Numbered from the stretch's first letter, positions 8,134 through 16,123 are shown. The stretch is 64,000 nucleotides of DNA from Pseudolachnospira sp051055405 (GCF_051055405.1 NZ_CP167068.1:868001-932000), one strand, 5' to 3'. Numbers and translations are program-made. The notes: generated by a model from the letters alone, not told the origin.

Positions 8134-8856
8134 ATGAGGGTTACTTATATCGGGCACAGCGGTTTTTCTGTGGAACTGGATCATTTTGTGTTGCTTTTTG
8201 ATTACTATCAGGGCACATTGCCAGATTTTCCGCGGGGAAAGCAGCTGATCATATTTGCAAGCCATAAACACCACGATCATTTCAATCCCAAGATCTTTTC
8301 TCTGGCGGACGCCAATCCGGGGGCGGTCTATCTTTTATCGCGGGAGATTCGAATTCCGGCCCGCGGTATGGAAAAAGGCGAGGTCCATTATCTGGGAAGG
8401 CGCGCCATGTATGATTATACGTTTCAAGGGCATCGGATTTCCGTGGTAACGCTGCGTTCTACGGATATCGGTACGGCTTTCCTGGTTCGGGCGGACGGAA
8501 AACTGATTTATCACGGCGGAGATCTGAACTGGTGGGCCTGGAAGGGGGCGGCGAAGAGTTCTCTTTCCAGTATGGCGGCCCGCTATCAGGATGAAATTCA
8601 CTATTTGGAGGAGCAAGAGCCGAAAAAGCATCATGTGGATGTGGCGTTTGTTCCATTGGACCCGAGACTGGAAGAATATGCCCCTTTGGGGATAGACTAT
8701 TTCCTGAGACATATGGACCCGGACTATGTATTCCCGATGCACTTTTGGGAAAAGTATGAGATCATCCGAGAATACAAAGAGCGGGAGGAGTCCCAAGCGT
8801 GGAAAGATAAGATCGTAGAGATTGAACGGCAGGGACAGGAATTTCTTTTGCCATAA
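8134..8856 (+). CDS. MBL-fold metal-dependent hydrolase
   Basis: Metallo-beta-lactamase-fold hydrolase of about 240 aa. Near the N-terminus are TYIGHSGFSVEL and the metal motif SHKHHDHF, then GGDLNWW (metal-bridging Asp) and a late MHFWEKY histidine, as in the UlaG/YtnP-like group. The ATG at 8134 is chosen over the one two codons upstream because AGGAG at 8120-8124 is better spaced. The substrate is unknown. It follows larE by 12 bp and is probably cotranscribed, but the lar pathway as known does not need it. Confidence 0.88.
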   Translation: MRVTYIGHSGFSVELDHFVLLFDYYQGTLPDFPRGKQLIIFASHKHHDHFNPKIFSLADANPGAVYLLSREIRIPARGMEKGEVHYLGRRAMYDYTFQGHRISVVTLRSTDIGTAFLVRADGKLIYHGGDLNWWAWKGAAKSSLSSMAARYQDEIHYLEEQEPKKHHVDVAFVPLDPRLEEYAPLGIDYFLRHMDPDYVFPMHFWEKYEIIREYKEREESQAWKDKIVEIERQGQEFLLP

Positions 8857-8900
8857 AAGTTTTGATATGGTTTTGCCTTGGCTGTATGCTCCCTTGGGAA

Positions 8901-9791
8901 TCAAAGGTATGGATACAGGTAAGTCCAGACATATTCCAGGAGGTTATTTTCTCCCGGATCATTGCTATTTAACACGATAACGGCGTTCTTTTCTTTTAAG
9001 ATGGTACAGTATTGGCCAAAGCGGCCAACGGCGCTTAAGGAGTCGTAACGTCCTCTCCAGAAAAGCATACCGTAATCCCGGATTCCGTCCGGTACCGGTA
9101 TCACCGTGCGGTCTACCAGACGTACCCAGCTTTTCGGGAGGATTTGTCGTCCGTTCCAGACGCCGTCTTGTAGATAGAGCTCTCCGAAACGGGAAACTTC
9201 GGTGGAGCTTAGTTCAATGCCGCCGGCTCCAAATGTGTTTCCCAGCGGATCGGTTTCCCATTCTGGAAGAGAAATATCAAGCGGCTCAAAAAGCCGCGGC
9301 AGGAGATATTGGGGCAAACGTTCCCCGGAAGCTCGCTCTAAAATGACGCCGGCCAGATAAGGGCCGGCGTTGCTGTAGAGAAAGACGGTTCCCGGCTCCT
9401 CCTCAAAAGGACGGGAGAGGACAAAACGAATATAGTCTTTTTCTTGCATGGTTCTTCGCTGATTTCCCATCAAATAGGGCTTTTTTTGTCCGATGGTCAT
9501 GGTCAGCAGATGGCGTATCGTTAATCGTTCCAGGCGAGGGCTTACCGCAGCGGGAAGCTCGTCCGCCAGCAGATCGACGATCCGATCATCCAGGTGAATC
9601 AGCCCTTCTTCCAAAGCAAATCCAACGGCAGTGCCGGTAATACTTTTGCTGATGGAAAATTGATTCTGGCGGGTTTCCGGGACAAAGTCGCGGTGCATCA
9701 GCTCCCGGCCGTCTTTTCGCACAATGGCATGCTCCACGCCAAAAGGAGCGATAGACCGGCAGAAAAAGTCAAAACGTTCTTGCGTCAGCAT
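8901..9791 (-). CDS. serine hydrolase, class C beta-lactamase-related
   Basis: Penicillin-binding-protein/beta-lactamase-fold serine hydrolase of 296 aa. The catalytic motif SISK (Ser46 to Lys49) and the YSN motif (Tyr139-Asn141) are present. There is no signal peptide, so it is probably a cytoplasmic esterase or peptidase rather than a secreted beta-lactamase. GGGAGG lies 6 bp before the start. It is cotranscribed with the small membrane protein gene upstream and converges with the MBL-fold gene. A LysR gene is divergent at the other end of the operon and may control it. Confidence 0.88.
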   Translation of the reverse strand: MLTQERFDFFCRSIAPFGVEHAIVRKDGRELMHRDFVPETRQNQFSISKSITGTAVGFALEEGLIHLDDRIVDLLADELPAAVSPRLERLTIRHLLTMTIGQKKPYLMGNQRRTMQEKDYIRFVLSRPFEEEPGTVFLYSNAGPYLAGVILERASGERLPQYLLPRLFEPLDISLPEWETDPLGNTFGAGGIELSSTEVSRFGELYLQDGVWNGRQILPKSWVRLVDRTVIPVPDGIRDYGMLFWRGRYDSLSAVGRFGQYCTILKEKNAVIVLNSNDPGENNLLEYVWTYLYPYL

Positions 9792-9806
9792 GATATCCTC
9801 CCTGCG

Positions 9807-10016
9807 CTATTTCTTTTCTTTGGAATCTTTTTTGGGGTCTTCTTTCGAGACTGCTTGAGCGATATAGAGCGCGATGATAAAATACGCGATGCTGATGATG
9901 GTTAACCATGGCTCGCCGAGATGAAGGACCTGATCCAAAAGAAAATATTTTACCAGGAGAAATGCGGCTACCAGAGCGACCAATACGAGGGAAATTTTGG
10001 TACGATTATATTTCAT
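9807..10016 (-). CDS. small two-helix membrane protein, unknown
   Basis: 69 aa with two hydrophobic segments (about residues 8-28 and 37-56) and a charged Lys/Asp/Glu-rich C-terminal tail (EDPKKDSKEKK). AGGAG lies 8 bp before the start and a consensus promoter precedes it. It ends 15 bp before the serine hydrolase gene, so the two form an operon. No family is recognised. It could be a membrane partner of the hydrolase, but nothing in the sequence shows that. Confidence 0.75.
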   Translation of the reverse strand: MKYNRTKISLVLVALVAAFLLVKYFLLDQVLHLGEPWLTIISIAYFIIALYIAQAVSKEDPKKDSKEKK

Positions 10017-10065
10017 ACGGTTCTCCTATTCTATCCGGGTTCATTTTTATGACCGGTATTTTCTT

Positions 10066-10094
10066 ATTTTATCTGTTTTGGAAGGGCTTGTCAA
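10066..10094 (-). promoter_or_regulatory. sigma-A promoter of the serine hydrolase operon
   Basis: On the minus strand TTGACA (10094-10089), 17-bp spacer, TAAAAT (10071-10066). Its -35 box shares bases with the -35 box of the divergent LysR promoter. Confidence 0.75.
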
Positions 10095-10116
10095 TTCCGC
10101 CGGAATTTCTTAATTT
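10088..10116 (+). promoter_or_regulatory. probable promoter of the LysR gene, overlapping a divergent one
   Basis: TTGTCA (10088-10093), 17-bp spacer, TAATTT (10111-10116). The overlap with the minus-strand promoter is the arrangement typical of LysR-type regulators that repress themselves while controlling a divergent operon. Confidence 0.55.
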
Positions 10117-10132
10117 AATAGGGGGCAATTTT

Positions 10133-11023
10133 ATGGAACTTCGGGTACTGAATTATTTTTTGGCGATTGCACGAGAAGAAAACTTTACGAGGGCAGCCGA
10201 ACAACTCCATGTGACGCAGCCTACTTTATCAAGGCAGATTGCGCAACTGGAAGAAGAACTTGGCGTTGAACTCTTTGTGCGGAGCAATCACAATATCATT
10301 TTGACCGAGGATGGAATGATTCTTAAACGCAGAGCGCAGGAAATTTTGTCTTTGGCTGACAAGACAAAACGAGATTTTCTGCATAAGGATGAAAATCTTG
10401 AGGGCGTTATTTCCATCGGCAGCGGAGAGTTTTTGGCCACCCGATATTTGACCGACTGCATTGCGGAATTTCGGAAAAAGCATCCGCTTGTACGCTATGA
10501 ATTTTATAGCGGAAATGCCGATAATATCCGCGATTACATTGAAAGAGGTTTTCTGGATATCGGGCTGATGTCCGAACCGATTGATATACGGAAATATGAA
10601 TTTGTATCTATGCCGATGAAAGAAGAATGGGGGGCGTTGGTGCAAAAGGATTCTCCTTTGGCAGAAAAAAGCGTTATAACACCACAGGATTTAGTGGATA
10701 TTCCGATTATTTCCGCATTAGGTGAATTTATAGAAAGCGATATTGGCAAGTGGTTTGGAGAATATGCCGGACAAGTGAATATTGTTGCAAAAGGCAACCT
10801 GCTTTACAATGAGGCGATGTTAGCAGAAAGCGGTATCGGAGCCGTCATAGGGATTCGTTTGAATTATAATTACAATAATCTTCGTTTTATCCCGTTATCT
10901 CCTGCCCTGAAAAGCGGTACGGCTTTGGCGTGGAAAAAAGAACAAATTTTTTCTACCGTCACTTCCACTTTTATAGATTTTTTAAAGAAATACTCAAAAG
11001 GCATAACTTGCGATAAGCGATAA
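10133..11023 (+). CDS. LysR-family transcriptional regulator
   Basis: 296 aa, standard length. The N-terminal winged HTH is MELRVLNYFLAIAREENFTRAAEQLHVTQPTLSRQI-type (positions 1-60), followed by a periplasmic-binding-protein-like effector domain (about 90-290). The ATG at 10133 follows GGGGG by about 8 bp. Upstream in-frame codons belong to the divergent promoter region and are not used. Its effector is unknown. By position it probably controls the divergent membrane protein/serine hydrolase operon and itself. The flavodoxin gene downstream has its own MerR regulator. Confidence 0.93.
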   Translation: MELRVLNYFLAIAREENFTRAAEQLHVTQPTLSRQIAQLEEELGVELFVRSNHNIILTEDGMILKRRAQEILSLADKTKRDFLHKDENLEGVISIGSGEFLATRYLTDCIAEFRKKHPLVRYEFYSGNADNIRDYIERGFLDIGLMSEPIDIRKYEFVSMPMKEEWGALVQKDSPLAEKSVITPQDLVDIPIISALGEFIESDIGKWFGEYAGQVNIVAKGNLLYNEAMLAESGIGAVIGIRLNYNYNNLRFIPLSPALKSGTALAWKKEQIFSTVTSTFIDFLKKYSKGITCDKR

Positions 11024-11054
11024 GTATTAGATATTTCAGGAAATTGAGTCTATA

Positions 11055-11092
11055 ATAAAGGTGTTCCAAGATGGAATACCTTTATTTTATTT
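11055..11092 (+). terminator. rho-independent terminator after LysR gene
   Basis: Stem TAAAGGTGTTCC / GGAATACCTTTA with a short loop, then TTTTATTT. An A/T-rich TATAAT-like stretch overlaps its left side, so an attenuator upstream of the MerR gene is an alternative reading. Confidence 0.75.
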
Positions 11093-11122
11093 CATAGGAA
11101 GTTCTGACGAAAGGAGTCCCAA

Positions 11123-11494
11123 ATGACGATACACGAGGCGAGTGAGAAATATAATATTCCGCTTAAAATTTTACAGGAATATGAAAACTGGGGATTGTGT
11201 GATGAGGTAAAAAAGGTAATGGGTTCATGGCAATATGATGACAGCGATATCGAACGATTGAGCACAATTATGACGCTCCACGATATCGGTTTTACCAATG
11301 ACGAAATAGAAACGTATATGAAACTTCTTCTGCAGGGGAAATCAACCCAACAAGAACGATTGAAAATGTTGAATGATAAGCGGAGTGGTACGCTTGATGA
11401 AATTCATTTTAAGGAGAGACAGTTAGATCGGTTAGATTATCTCCGTTTTGAAATACGGAAAGGAAATCAAAGAACAAGAAAAGGAGATTTTTAA
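11123..11494 (+). CDS. MerR-family transcriptional regulator
   Basis: 123 aa. The N-terminal MerR HTH is recognisable (MTIHEASEKYNIPLKILQEYENWGL, then a wing with WQYDDSDIERL), followed by a helical dimerisation segment with the family-typical DIGFTNDEIETYMKLLLQGK. No C-terminal metal or drug domain is present. In Clostridia this subfamily often sits beside flavodoxin and oxidoreductase genes. Here the flavodoxin lipoprotein gene starts 2 bp after its stop, and that gene's Shine-Dalgarno (AAGGAG) lies inside the end of this one. Confidence 0.88.
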   Translation: MTIHEASEKYNIPLKILQEYENWGLCDEVKKVMGSWQYDDSDIERLSTIMTLHDIGFTNDEIETYMKLLLQGKSTQQERLKMLNDKRSGTLDEIHFKERQLDRLDYLRFEIRKGNQRTRKGDF

Positions 11495-11495
11495 A

Positions 11496-11942
11496 ATGAA
11501 AAAAACGGTTTATTTTCTGATGGTTATTACTTTGTTGTTCTCTTTGGCCGCTTGCGGTAACAATGCAAACAACGAGGAATCTTCCTCTTTGACACCGCAG
11601 AGCAGCGAGCCGAGTTCGTCTTCTGTCGAGGAACAGAACGCTCCGAGCAGTCCAACGGAAACGCCTGTGTTGGATACCGAGCCAACGGAAACAGGTTCAA
11701 AATCGTTGGTCGTTTATTTTTCTTGGTCAGGCAATACCGAGAATGTTGCCAAAGCCATTCAGAAACAGACGGATTCTGATATTTTTGAGATTGTTCCTGC
11801 GACACCGTACAGCGATGATTATGACACTGTTCTGGATGTGGCAAAGGAGGAACAGCGCAACGATGCCCGCCCTGCAATTGCAGACAATATTACGAATATG
11901 GCGGACTATGACGTGATCTATGTGGGCTATCCTAAACTGTAG
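11496..11942 (+). pseudogene. flavodoxin-like lipoprotein, truncated by element insertion
   Basis: The N-terminus is intact: signal peptide and lipobox (LFSLAACG), a Ser/Thr/Pro-rich linker, then a flavodoxin domain beginning SLVVYFSWSGNTENVAKAI, the FMN phosphate loop. The domain continues to NMADYDVIYVGYP and then ends with Lys-Leu-stop. Full-length relatives continue for roughly 80 more residues after GYP with an IWW-type motif, so about half the domain is missing. The foreign sequence begins at about 11,937. The simplest reading is disruption by the left end of the conjugative element, with the missing 3' half expected beyond the right edge of the window. The protein would be an extracytoplasmic redox carrier if whole. 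Confidence 0.8.
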
Positions 11943-12016
11943 TATCCTTTTGGCTGTGTATAGCGTGTATTATGTAAGGGAGATGGAAAGAAAAAGAACT
12001 GCATACACATATGGGT

Positions 12017-12110
12017 GTAAAAAGTGTGTATGGTGTTATCAGGTAAATAGCATAAATTTAGGATAGCAATAGATGTATCTGGTAGTGAGTAGCCAGAGGC
12101 ATCTTTTTTT
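12017..12110 (+). repeat. imperfect direct repeat, left copy, ending in a terminator
   Basis: GTAAAAAGTGTGTATGG (12017-12033) and, further on, TATCTGGTAGTGAG recur in the same order at 12701-12775. The left copy ends in a terminator-like hairpin: GATGTATCTGG (12072-12082) against CCAGAGGCATC (12093-12103), then T7. The two copies bracket the orphan ORF at 12153-12548. The stretch 11,943-12,016 holds nothing else recognisable. Confidence 0.5.
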
Positions 12111-12152
12111 ATTGAAAAATATTATGGGCATAAGATGGAGGAAAAAGAATAG

Positions 12153-12548
12153 ATGAAAGAAGTATACGTAAGGATAAGGAATTGGCGGGCAACATTGAAG
12201 GGGCTAACCATTTACGGGGAGCAGATTGCCCGGCAGGGGAAGATGGATAGAGTGCAGCGGAGCAGGAGGATGGCTGATGAAAGAATTTTGGAGGTTGGCC
12301 AAAGGGGAAATGCACCACAGCATTGTTCCAACTTATTGCAGCTAAAAGCAATTAAGGAATTAGGAAGATATGCTGAAGAAATGGCAGAAGTTAAGGGTGT
12401 GAAAGAAATAGACCAGATTTTAGAAGCTTCCGATGTAATCAGGCGTATGGGGCAGACATGGGAAATGTCCCGAATGAGATTGATGGTGTCAGTAGGATTG
12501 GGGATATTGCAGAAGGGCTGCAGGGAGAGGCAAAAGGTATGGAGATGA
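12153..12548 (+). CDS. hypothetical protein, 131 aa
   Basis: No family is recognised. The protein is basic in its first 45 residues (many Arg) and amphipathic helical afterwards (LQLKAIKELGRYAEEMAEVKGV). GGAGG lies 11 bp before the ATG, a long spacing. Codon use is unlike the transfer genes, with many AGG/AGA and GGG codons. The ORF sits between two imperfect direct repeats and could be a remnant of a small mobile or accessory unit. It could also be non-coding. Confidence 0.35.
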   Translation: MKEVYVRIRNWRATLKGLTIYGEQIARQGKMDRVQRSRRMADERILEVGQRGNAPQHCSNLLQLKAIKELGRYAEEMAEVKGVKEIDQILEASDVIRRMGQTWEMSRMRLMVSVGLGILQKGCRERQKVWR

Positions 12549-12700
12549 TACTTGGGTAGTAAGAATTTTAGAAGCAAAGTATGTTAGAATTTTCTGGTGC
12601 TACAGGTATGTGTCGTGAAGAAATTAAACTATAACTCCGTTTTGAATCTGTATTAAATTTAGATAAAAGCGAGGAAGAAGAATATTTTATATGAAGAACA

Positions 12701-12775
12701 GTAAAAAGTATGTATGGCGTAAGATAATTTGGATATCTGGTAGTGAGGAGAAATATTCATCGCCATTTTTTATTG
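12701..12775 (+). repeat. imperfect direct repeat, right copy
   Basis: GTAAAAAGTATGTATGG (12701-12717), then ATATCTGGTAGTGAG and a T-run followed by ATTGCC, in the same order as the copy at 12017-12110. The surrounding gap 12,549-12,902 is very AT-rich and otherwise shows no gene. Confidence 0.45.
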
Positions 12776-12902
12776 CCATGAAGTTCATGATGATTAAATG
12801 CAATTTTTGTGTAATTATAATAATATAAGAGGAAAAAAGAAAAGAAAAAGCGTTAGTTAAATTAGAATATAGAAAAAAAATGCAAAAAATTCAAATAACT
12901 AC

Positions 12903-12931
12903 TTGACAGGCGGTGGTAGAAATAATATAAT
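12903..12931 (+). promoter_or_regulatory. perfect consensus sigma-A promoter
   Basis: TTGACA (12903-12908), exactly 17 bp, TATAAT (12926-12931). The first bases of an in-frame TTG codon are the -35 box itself, so translation of the downstream gene must start later. Its strength is unusual for an accessory gene and suggests constant expression of the AAA ATPase cassette. Confidence 0.85.
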
Positions 12932-12959
12932 ACAAGCTGTAGAAAGGTATGGTGCTATT

Positions 12960-14237
12960 ATGTTTGTTTCGTTTTCAGTAGGTAATACAGGGCCATTTAA
13001 GGATATAACAGGAATTACAACTTTAGCTGAAAGTTTAAAAAAAGAATTAATAGAAGAAAATACGTTTAAAATTTCTGGACAGTACTACAATAAGGTATCT
13101 TACATTTACGGTGCTAATGGTTCAGGTAAAACAAATTTTCTTGCAGCATTAAATAAAATGCAAAAAATGATAATTATGTCAACTGTATTAGGTGCAAATA
13201 ACAATAAATTGTTAGAAGTACCTGCAATAAAAAAAGAGTTGGCATCTCCAATAGAAACATATAAGTTTGACATTGATTGTAGGATGAAAGAAACTTATTT
13301 TGAAATTCAGTTATTATTAGAAGGGATTTTATATTCGTATTCTTTCACAACAAAGGATGGGAAAATACAAACAGAAGTTTTGACAAAGAAGAATAAGAGA
13401 ACGGAAGTTCTTATTAAAAGAACATCACCTAATTATGAAGATATAGTACTTCGTTCGGGAATGGGTTCTTTTAAAAAAATGGTATCTGTTGTAAGAGACG
13501 ATGCGCTATGCTTGGCTATGGCGGGTATGCTAAATAATTCGTTGGCTAATATGATTTTGAATGAAATAATGAGTTATCGTGTTATTAATATGGCTTCTGT
13601 TGAAAAGACCCCTAATTTTGATGAGGAAAATACTAGCGAAGAAGCGATAAAAAGATATCTTAAATATTTAAAAATTGCAGATCCAACACTTACAAATTTA
13701 AAAATTGATTTAGAATCAAAATTGGATAAGCATGTTTTAAATGAAGATGAATTAGAGAACAAGGAACTGGTTATAAAAAATATACAAGTGAGTGTCCAAT
13801 CTTGGCATACTATCTACAAGGATCATAAGCCTGTAGAAGAAATAGATTTGCCTTTTTTAAAATATGAGTCAAATGGTACAATTCGAATGTTAAGGATTTT
13901 GCCAGCAATATTTGAAACCTTGGATACAGGAGGGGTATTGTTTATTGATGAGATTGAAAATGGTATGCATCCTAATTTGGTAAAGCTGCTAGTAAACCTA
14001 TTTAATTCAAATGAAACAAATCCTAACCATGCTCAGTTAATATGTACTACACATGATACATTATTATTAAATGGGGTAAGAAGAGATCAAGTGTGGTTTA
14101 CAGACAAAAATGTGTATGGAGAAACACAAATCAATCGGTTAAGTAATTTCCCTAATGTACGCGGAAATGATAACATAAGCGCAAAATATCTTCAAGGAGT
14201 ATTTGGAGCAGTACCAAATATTTCGGATTTTGAATAA
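12960..14237 (+). CDS. AAA15-type ATP-binding protein, possible defence ATPase
   Basis: 425-aa OLD/RloA-like (AAA15, SMC-related) ATPase. Walker A is YGANGSGKTN near residue 45. The C-terminal ABC-type half has VLFIDEIENGMHPNLVKLL (Walker B with catalytic Glu) and TTHDTLLL (switch His). Such ATPases are frequent in phage-defence and abortive-infection systems, where they sense or power an effector. The ATG at 12960 is chosen because the upstream in-frame codons overlap the promoter. The Shine-Dalgarno AGAAAGG is about 12 bp away, which is poor. The gene is AT-rich compared with the transfer genes. It is followed by a hairpin-containing gap and two genes of unknown function. No nuclease domain is fused to it. 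Confidence 0.8.
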   Translation: MFVSFSVGNTGPFKDITGITTLAESLKKELIEENTFKISGQYYNKVSYIYGANGSGKTNFLAALNKMQKMIIMSTVLGANNNKLLEVPAIKKELASPIETYKFDIDCRMKETYFEIQLLLEGILYSYSFTTKDGKIQTEVLTKKNKRTEVLIKRTSPNYEDIVLRSGMGSFKKMVSVVRDDALCLAMAGMLNNSLANMILNEIMSYRVINMASVEKTPNFDEENTSEEAIKRYLKYLKIADPTLTNLKIDLESKLDKHVLNEDELENKELVIKNIQVSVQSWHTIYKDHKPVEEIDLPFLKYESNGTIRMLRILPAIFETLDTGGVLFIDEIENGMHPNLVKLLVNLFNSNETNPNHAQLICTTHDTLLLNGVRRDQVWFTDKNVYGETQINRLSNFPNVRGNDNISAKYLQGVFGAVPNISDFE

Positions 14238-14507
14238 AAAAAGAACCAAAGCGGCAACTTTGGTTCCATGGTGGATATTCCACCTTATGTAGTAACCATG
14301 AACGAAATGACCATGGCACAAATAGAAATAACCAATACTTATAATACCATGGTTACTACATTTTTTCAACTGAAAAATCAAATAAGGGAGGCAAAAATAT
14401 GCATAACAAATAGTAACATATGGTGTATGATGTGCCATTAAGAAAATAAGTACTTTGGTCATTTCTCCTTTTTTTATAGATATTTTATTAAAATTGGAGG
14501 GCATTAG
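14238..14507 (+). other. structured intergenic region with long inverted repeat and mini-ORF
   Basis: A terminator-like hairpin, GAACCAAAG / CTTTGGTTC, directly follows the ATPase stop. Then ATGTAGTAACCATG (about 14286-14299) is matched by its complement CATGGTTACTACAT (about 14348-14361) across a loop of about 50 nt. Next comes a strong ribosome binding site (AGGGAGG) with an ATG 7 bp later that opens only four codons before a stop (14399-14413). This could be a leader peptide or attenuator for the 307-aa gene, a small RNA, or remains of a deleted gene. Confidence 0.5.
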
Positions 14508-15431
14508 ATGAATCTATGCAAAAAAAGAATTAACAAATTGTCCTGTTTAAATTGGATTGAACAAGGGCAAAAGATAGTGATTGCGTTATATGATGCATTC
14601 AGATTTAAAGAAAAATTATTGGAACTGGGTTTTACAGCAGAGTTTAGAGATGGTGAAAAAATCCTTCCTGCGGTTCTCAATCCTGCAACAAGAAGAAATG
14701 CTGAAAAGTTTTATGTGGCAGACAAGTCGTTGCCAAAGGAAAAATATTATCAAACGTTATGGTGGACACGACAAGAATGGGCAGGCAGGGGTGAAACAAG
14801 AGAAGTCACAGATTATGTGGATATTCCAAAAGAAAGGTATCCCCAAATTGAATATCAGCCTTATAGTGTAGAATTGGCTTTGAAACATGATGAGGAAAAT
14901 AAAATCTTTGTAATAACACCACCGATAGAATTTTGCGATCAAAACAAGAAAAAGTTAATAAATACAATCAATATTTTTCTGACAGTTTTTGGAGAGTGTG
15001 AAGTATTGGCGGAAAACTATGAACAACTAATTCCGACAAAAGTAATAAGACTTAATTGGGAGATTCTTCCGCAGGGGGAGTATCCTTGGGAAAAAATTAA
15101 GGATGATTTGGAAAAAATATCTAAACCTGAAAGTAAAACTGCAAGGAAAATGTTATTGGATAGGTGCGAATATATTCATAGTTTTCGTCCCGATTTTCTT
15201 GCTTATGGAAAATCGGGCTTTAGGGGATATGTTGTTTTCGGGTTTAGAAAGCAAAAAATGTACGTGCTTGAAAGCGTTTATAGGAATAATGCTACATATG
15301 TTTTTGGCGAAGATTGGGAAATACTTTCTCAATTGTCGAAAGCAGAGATTTTAGCTGGAGGCTTGCAAGAAGCACGATTGATTCATAATGATAACTGGAA
15401 ACATGATATTGATGAATTACTGGAGGTATAG
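14508..15431 (+). CDS. unknown 307-aa protein in possible defence cassette
   Basis: No named family is recognised. The protein looks globular and soluble, with no signal peptide or membrane segment. A well-structured C-terminal part (about residues 225-307) contains HSFRPDFLAYGKSGFRGY, then KQKMYVLES and NATYVFGEDWEILSQLSKAEIL, resembling a compact alpha/beta domain with conserved aromatic and acidic residues. That could be a nuclease-like fold, but no catalytic signature can be proved by eye. TTGGAGGGC precedes the ATG. The DUF2188 gene begins 3 bp after its stop, indicating tight coupling. A role as effector or specificity partner of the upstream ATPase is only inferred from position. Confidence 0.7.
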   Translation: MNLCKKRINKLSCLNWIEQGQKIVIALYDAFRFKEKLLELGFTAEFRDGEKILPAVLNPATRRNAEKFYVADKSLPKEKYYQTLWWTRQEWAGRGETREVTDYVDIPKERYPQIEYQPYSVELALKHDEENKIFVITPPIEFCDQNKKKLINTINIFLTVFGECEVLAENYEQLIPTKVIRLNWEILPQGEYPWEKIKDDLEKISKPESKTARKMLLDRCEYIHSFRPDFLAYGKSGFRGYVVFGFRKQKMYVLESVYRNNATYVFGEDWEILSQLSKAEILAGGLQEARLIHNDNWKHDIDELLEV

Positions 15432-15434
15432 ACT

Positions 15435-15659
15435 ATGGGAAAAAATCAGCATGTTACGCCACATAAAGATGGCGGATGGCAGGTAAAAGGTGCCAATAAT
15501 TCAAGAGCAACTGTTAGAACAGAAAGACAGGCGGATGCAATTGCGATAGCGCGAGAGATTGCTCGAAATCAAGAATCAGAGTTATTTATTCATGGTAGAA
15601 ATGGAAGAATTAGGGAAAGAGATTCATATGGTAATGATCCGTTTCCGCCTAGAGGATAA
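15435..15659 (+). CDS. DUF2188 domain protein
   Basis: 74 aa covering one whole DUF2188 domain: HVTPHKDGGWQVKGANNSRA, the A-rich helix QADAIAIAREIARNQ, and the characteristic ending ELFIHGRNGRIRERDSYGNDPFPP. The family is small, widespread and of unknown function. The gene lies directly behind the 307-aa gene with a ribosome binding site (GGAGG) inside the end of that gene, so the two are cotranscribed. Confidence 0.85.
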   Translation: MGKNQHVTPHKDGGWQVKGANNSRATVRTERQADAIAIAREIARNQESELFIHGRNGRIRERDSYGNDPFPPRG

Positions 15660-15773
15660 TTAGAAAGCTTTAAAATGATATGATAAATTAAATGTGGGGT
15701 AGAGCCTATATAATATTAATTTTATATTAGGTTTTATCCCATTTTTGTTAAACTGAAATATTTGTGCCTGAAA

Positions 15774-16123
15774 ATGATATATGGTATTAGAGAAACTGAT
15801 GATAAGAATGGTCACTTTCCTTATTTTGTATTAGAAAGAAATAGGATGAGCAAAAACACACAGATCAAAATCGTATTGTTGGGTATAGCCAAATAAAAAG
15901 GAATCTGGTTTTTTATGAGTATGATGAGGAACATGATTATTACAACAGCTTCATCCGTTTTGAGACGGCAAAAGAACTGGAATTGCTCATAGCACAGCTT
16001 GCAGCCGACGACATGAATGTATTGATTGAAGCAGGGACTGAAGATATACAGCATGCTTTGAAAGAGATAGATATAAACGATGCGACTGAATGCTACTATG
16101 ACGGATGTATCCCGAACTACTGA
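15774..16123 (+). pseudogene. frameshifted remnant of an unknown gene
   Basis: One frame opens at 15774 and reads MIYGIRETDDKNGHFPYF and onward before stopping at 15896. A second frame covers the same region and continues to a stop at 16121-16123, reading VFYEYDEEHDYYNSFIRFE and ending YYDGCIPNY. The two frames look like parts of one protein joined by a frameshift near 15,840. No intact start or ribosome binding site exists for the second part. The family is unknown. It closes the AT-rich accessory block. Confidence 0.5.

Noticed and set aside
12903..12959. TTG start that would extend the ATPase by 19 residues
   Set aside because: The TTG is the first base triplet of a perfect -35 box and the codons lie across the promoter, so they cannot be translated from this transcript.
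14286..14361. Retron-like msr/msd RNA
   Set aside because: The inverted repeat is suggestive, but no reverse transcriptase gene is near; the only one in the window belongs to the group II intron 11 kb away.
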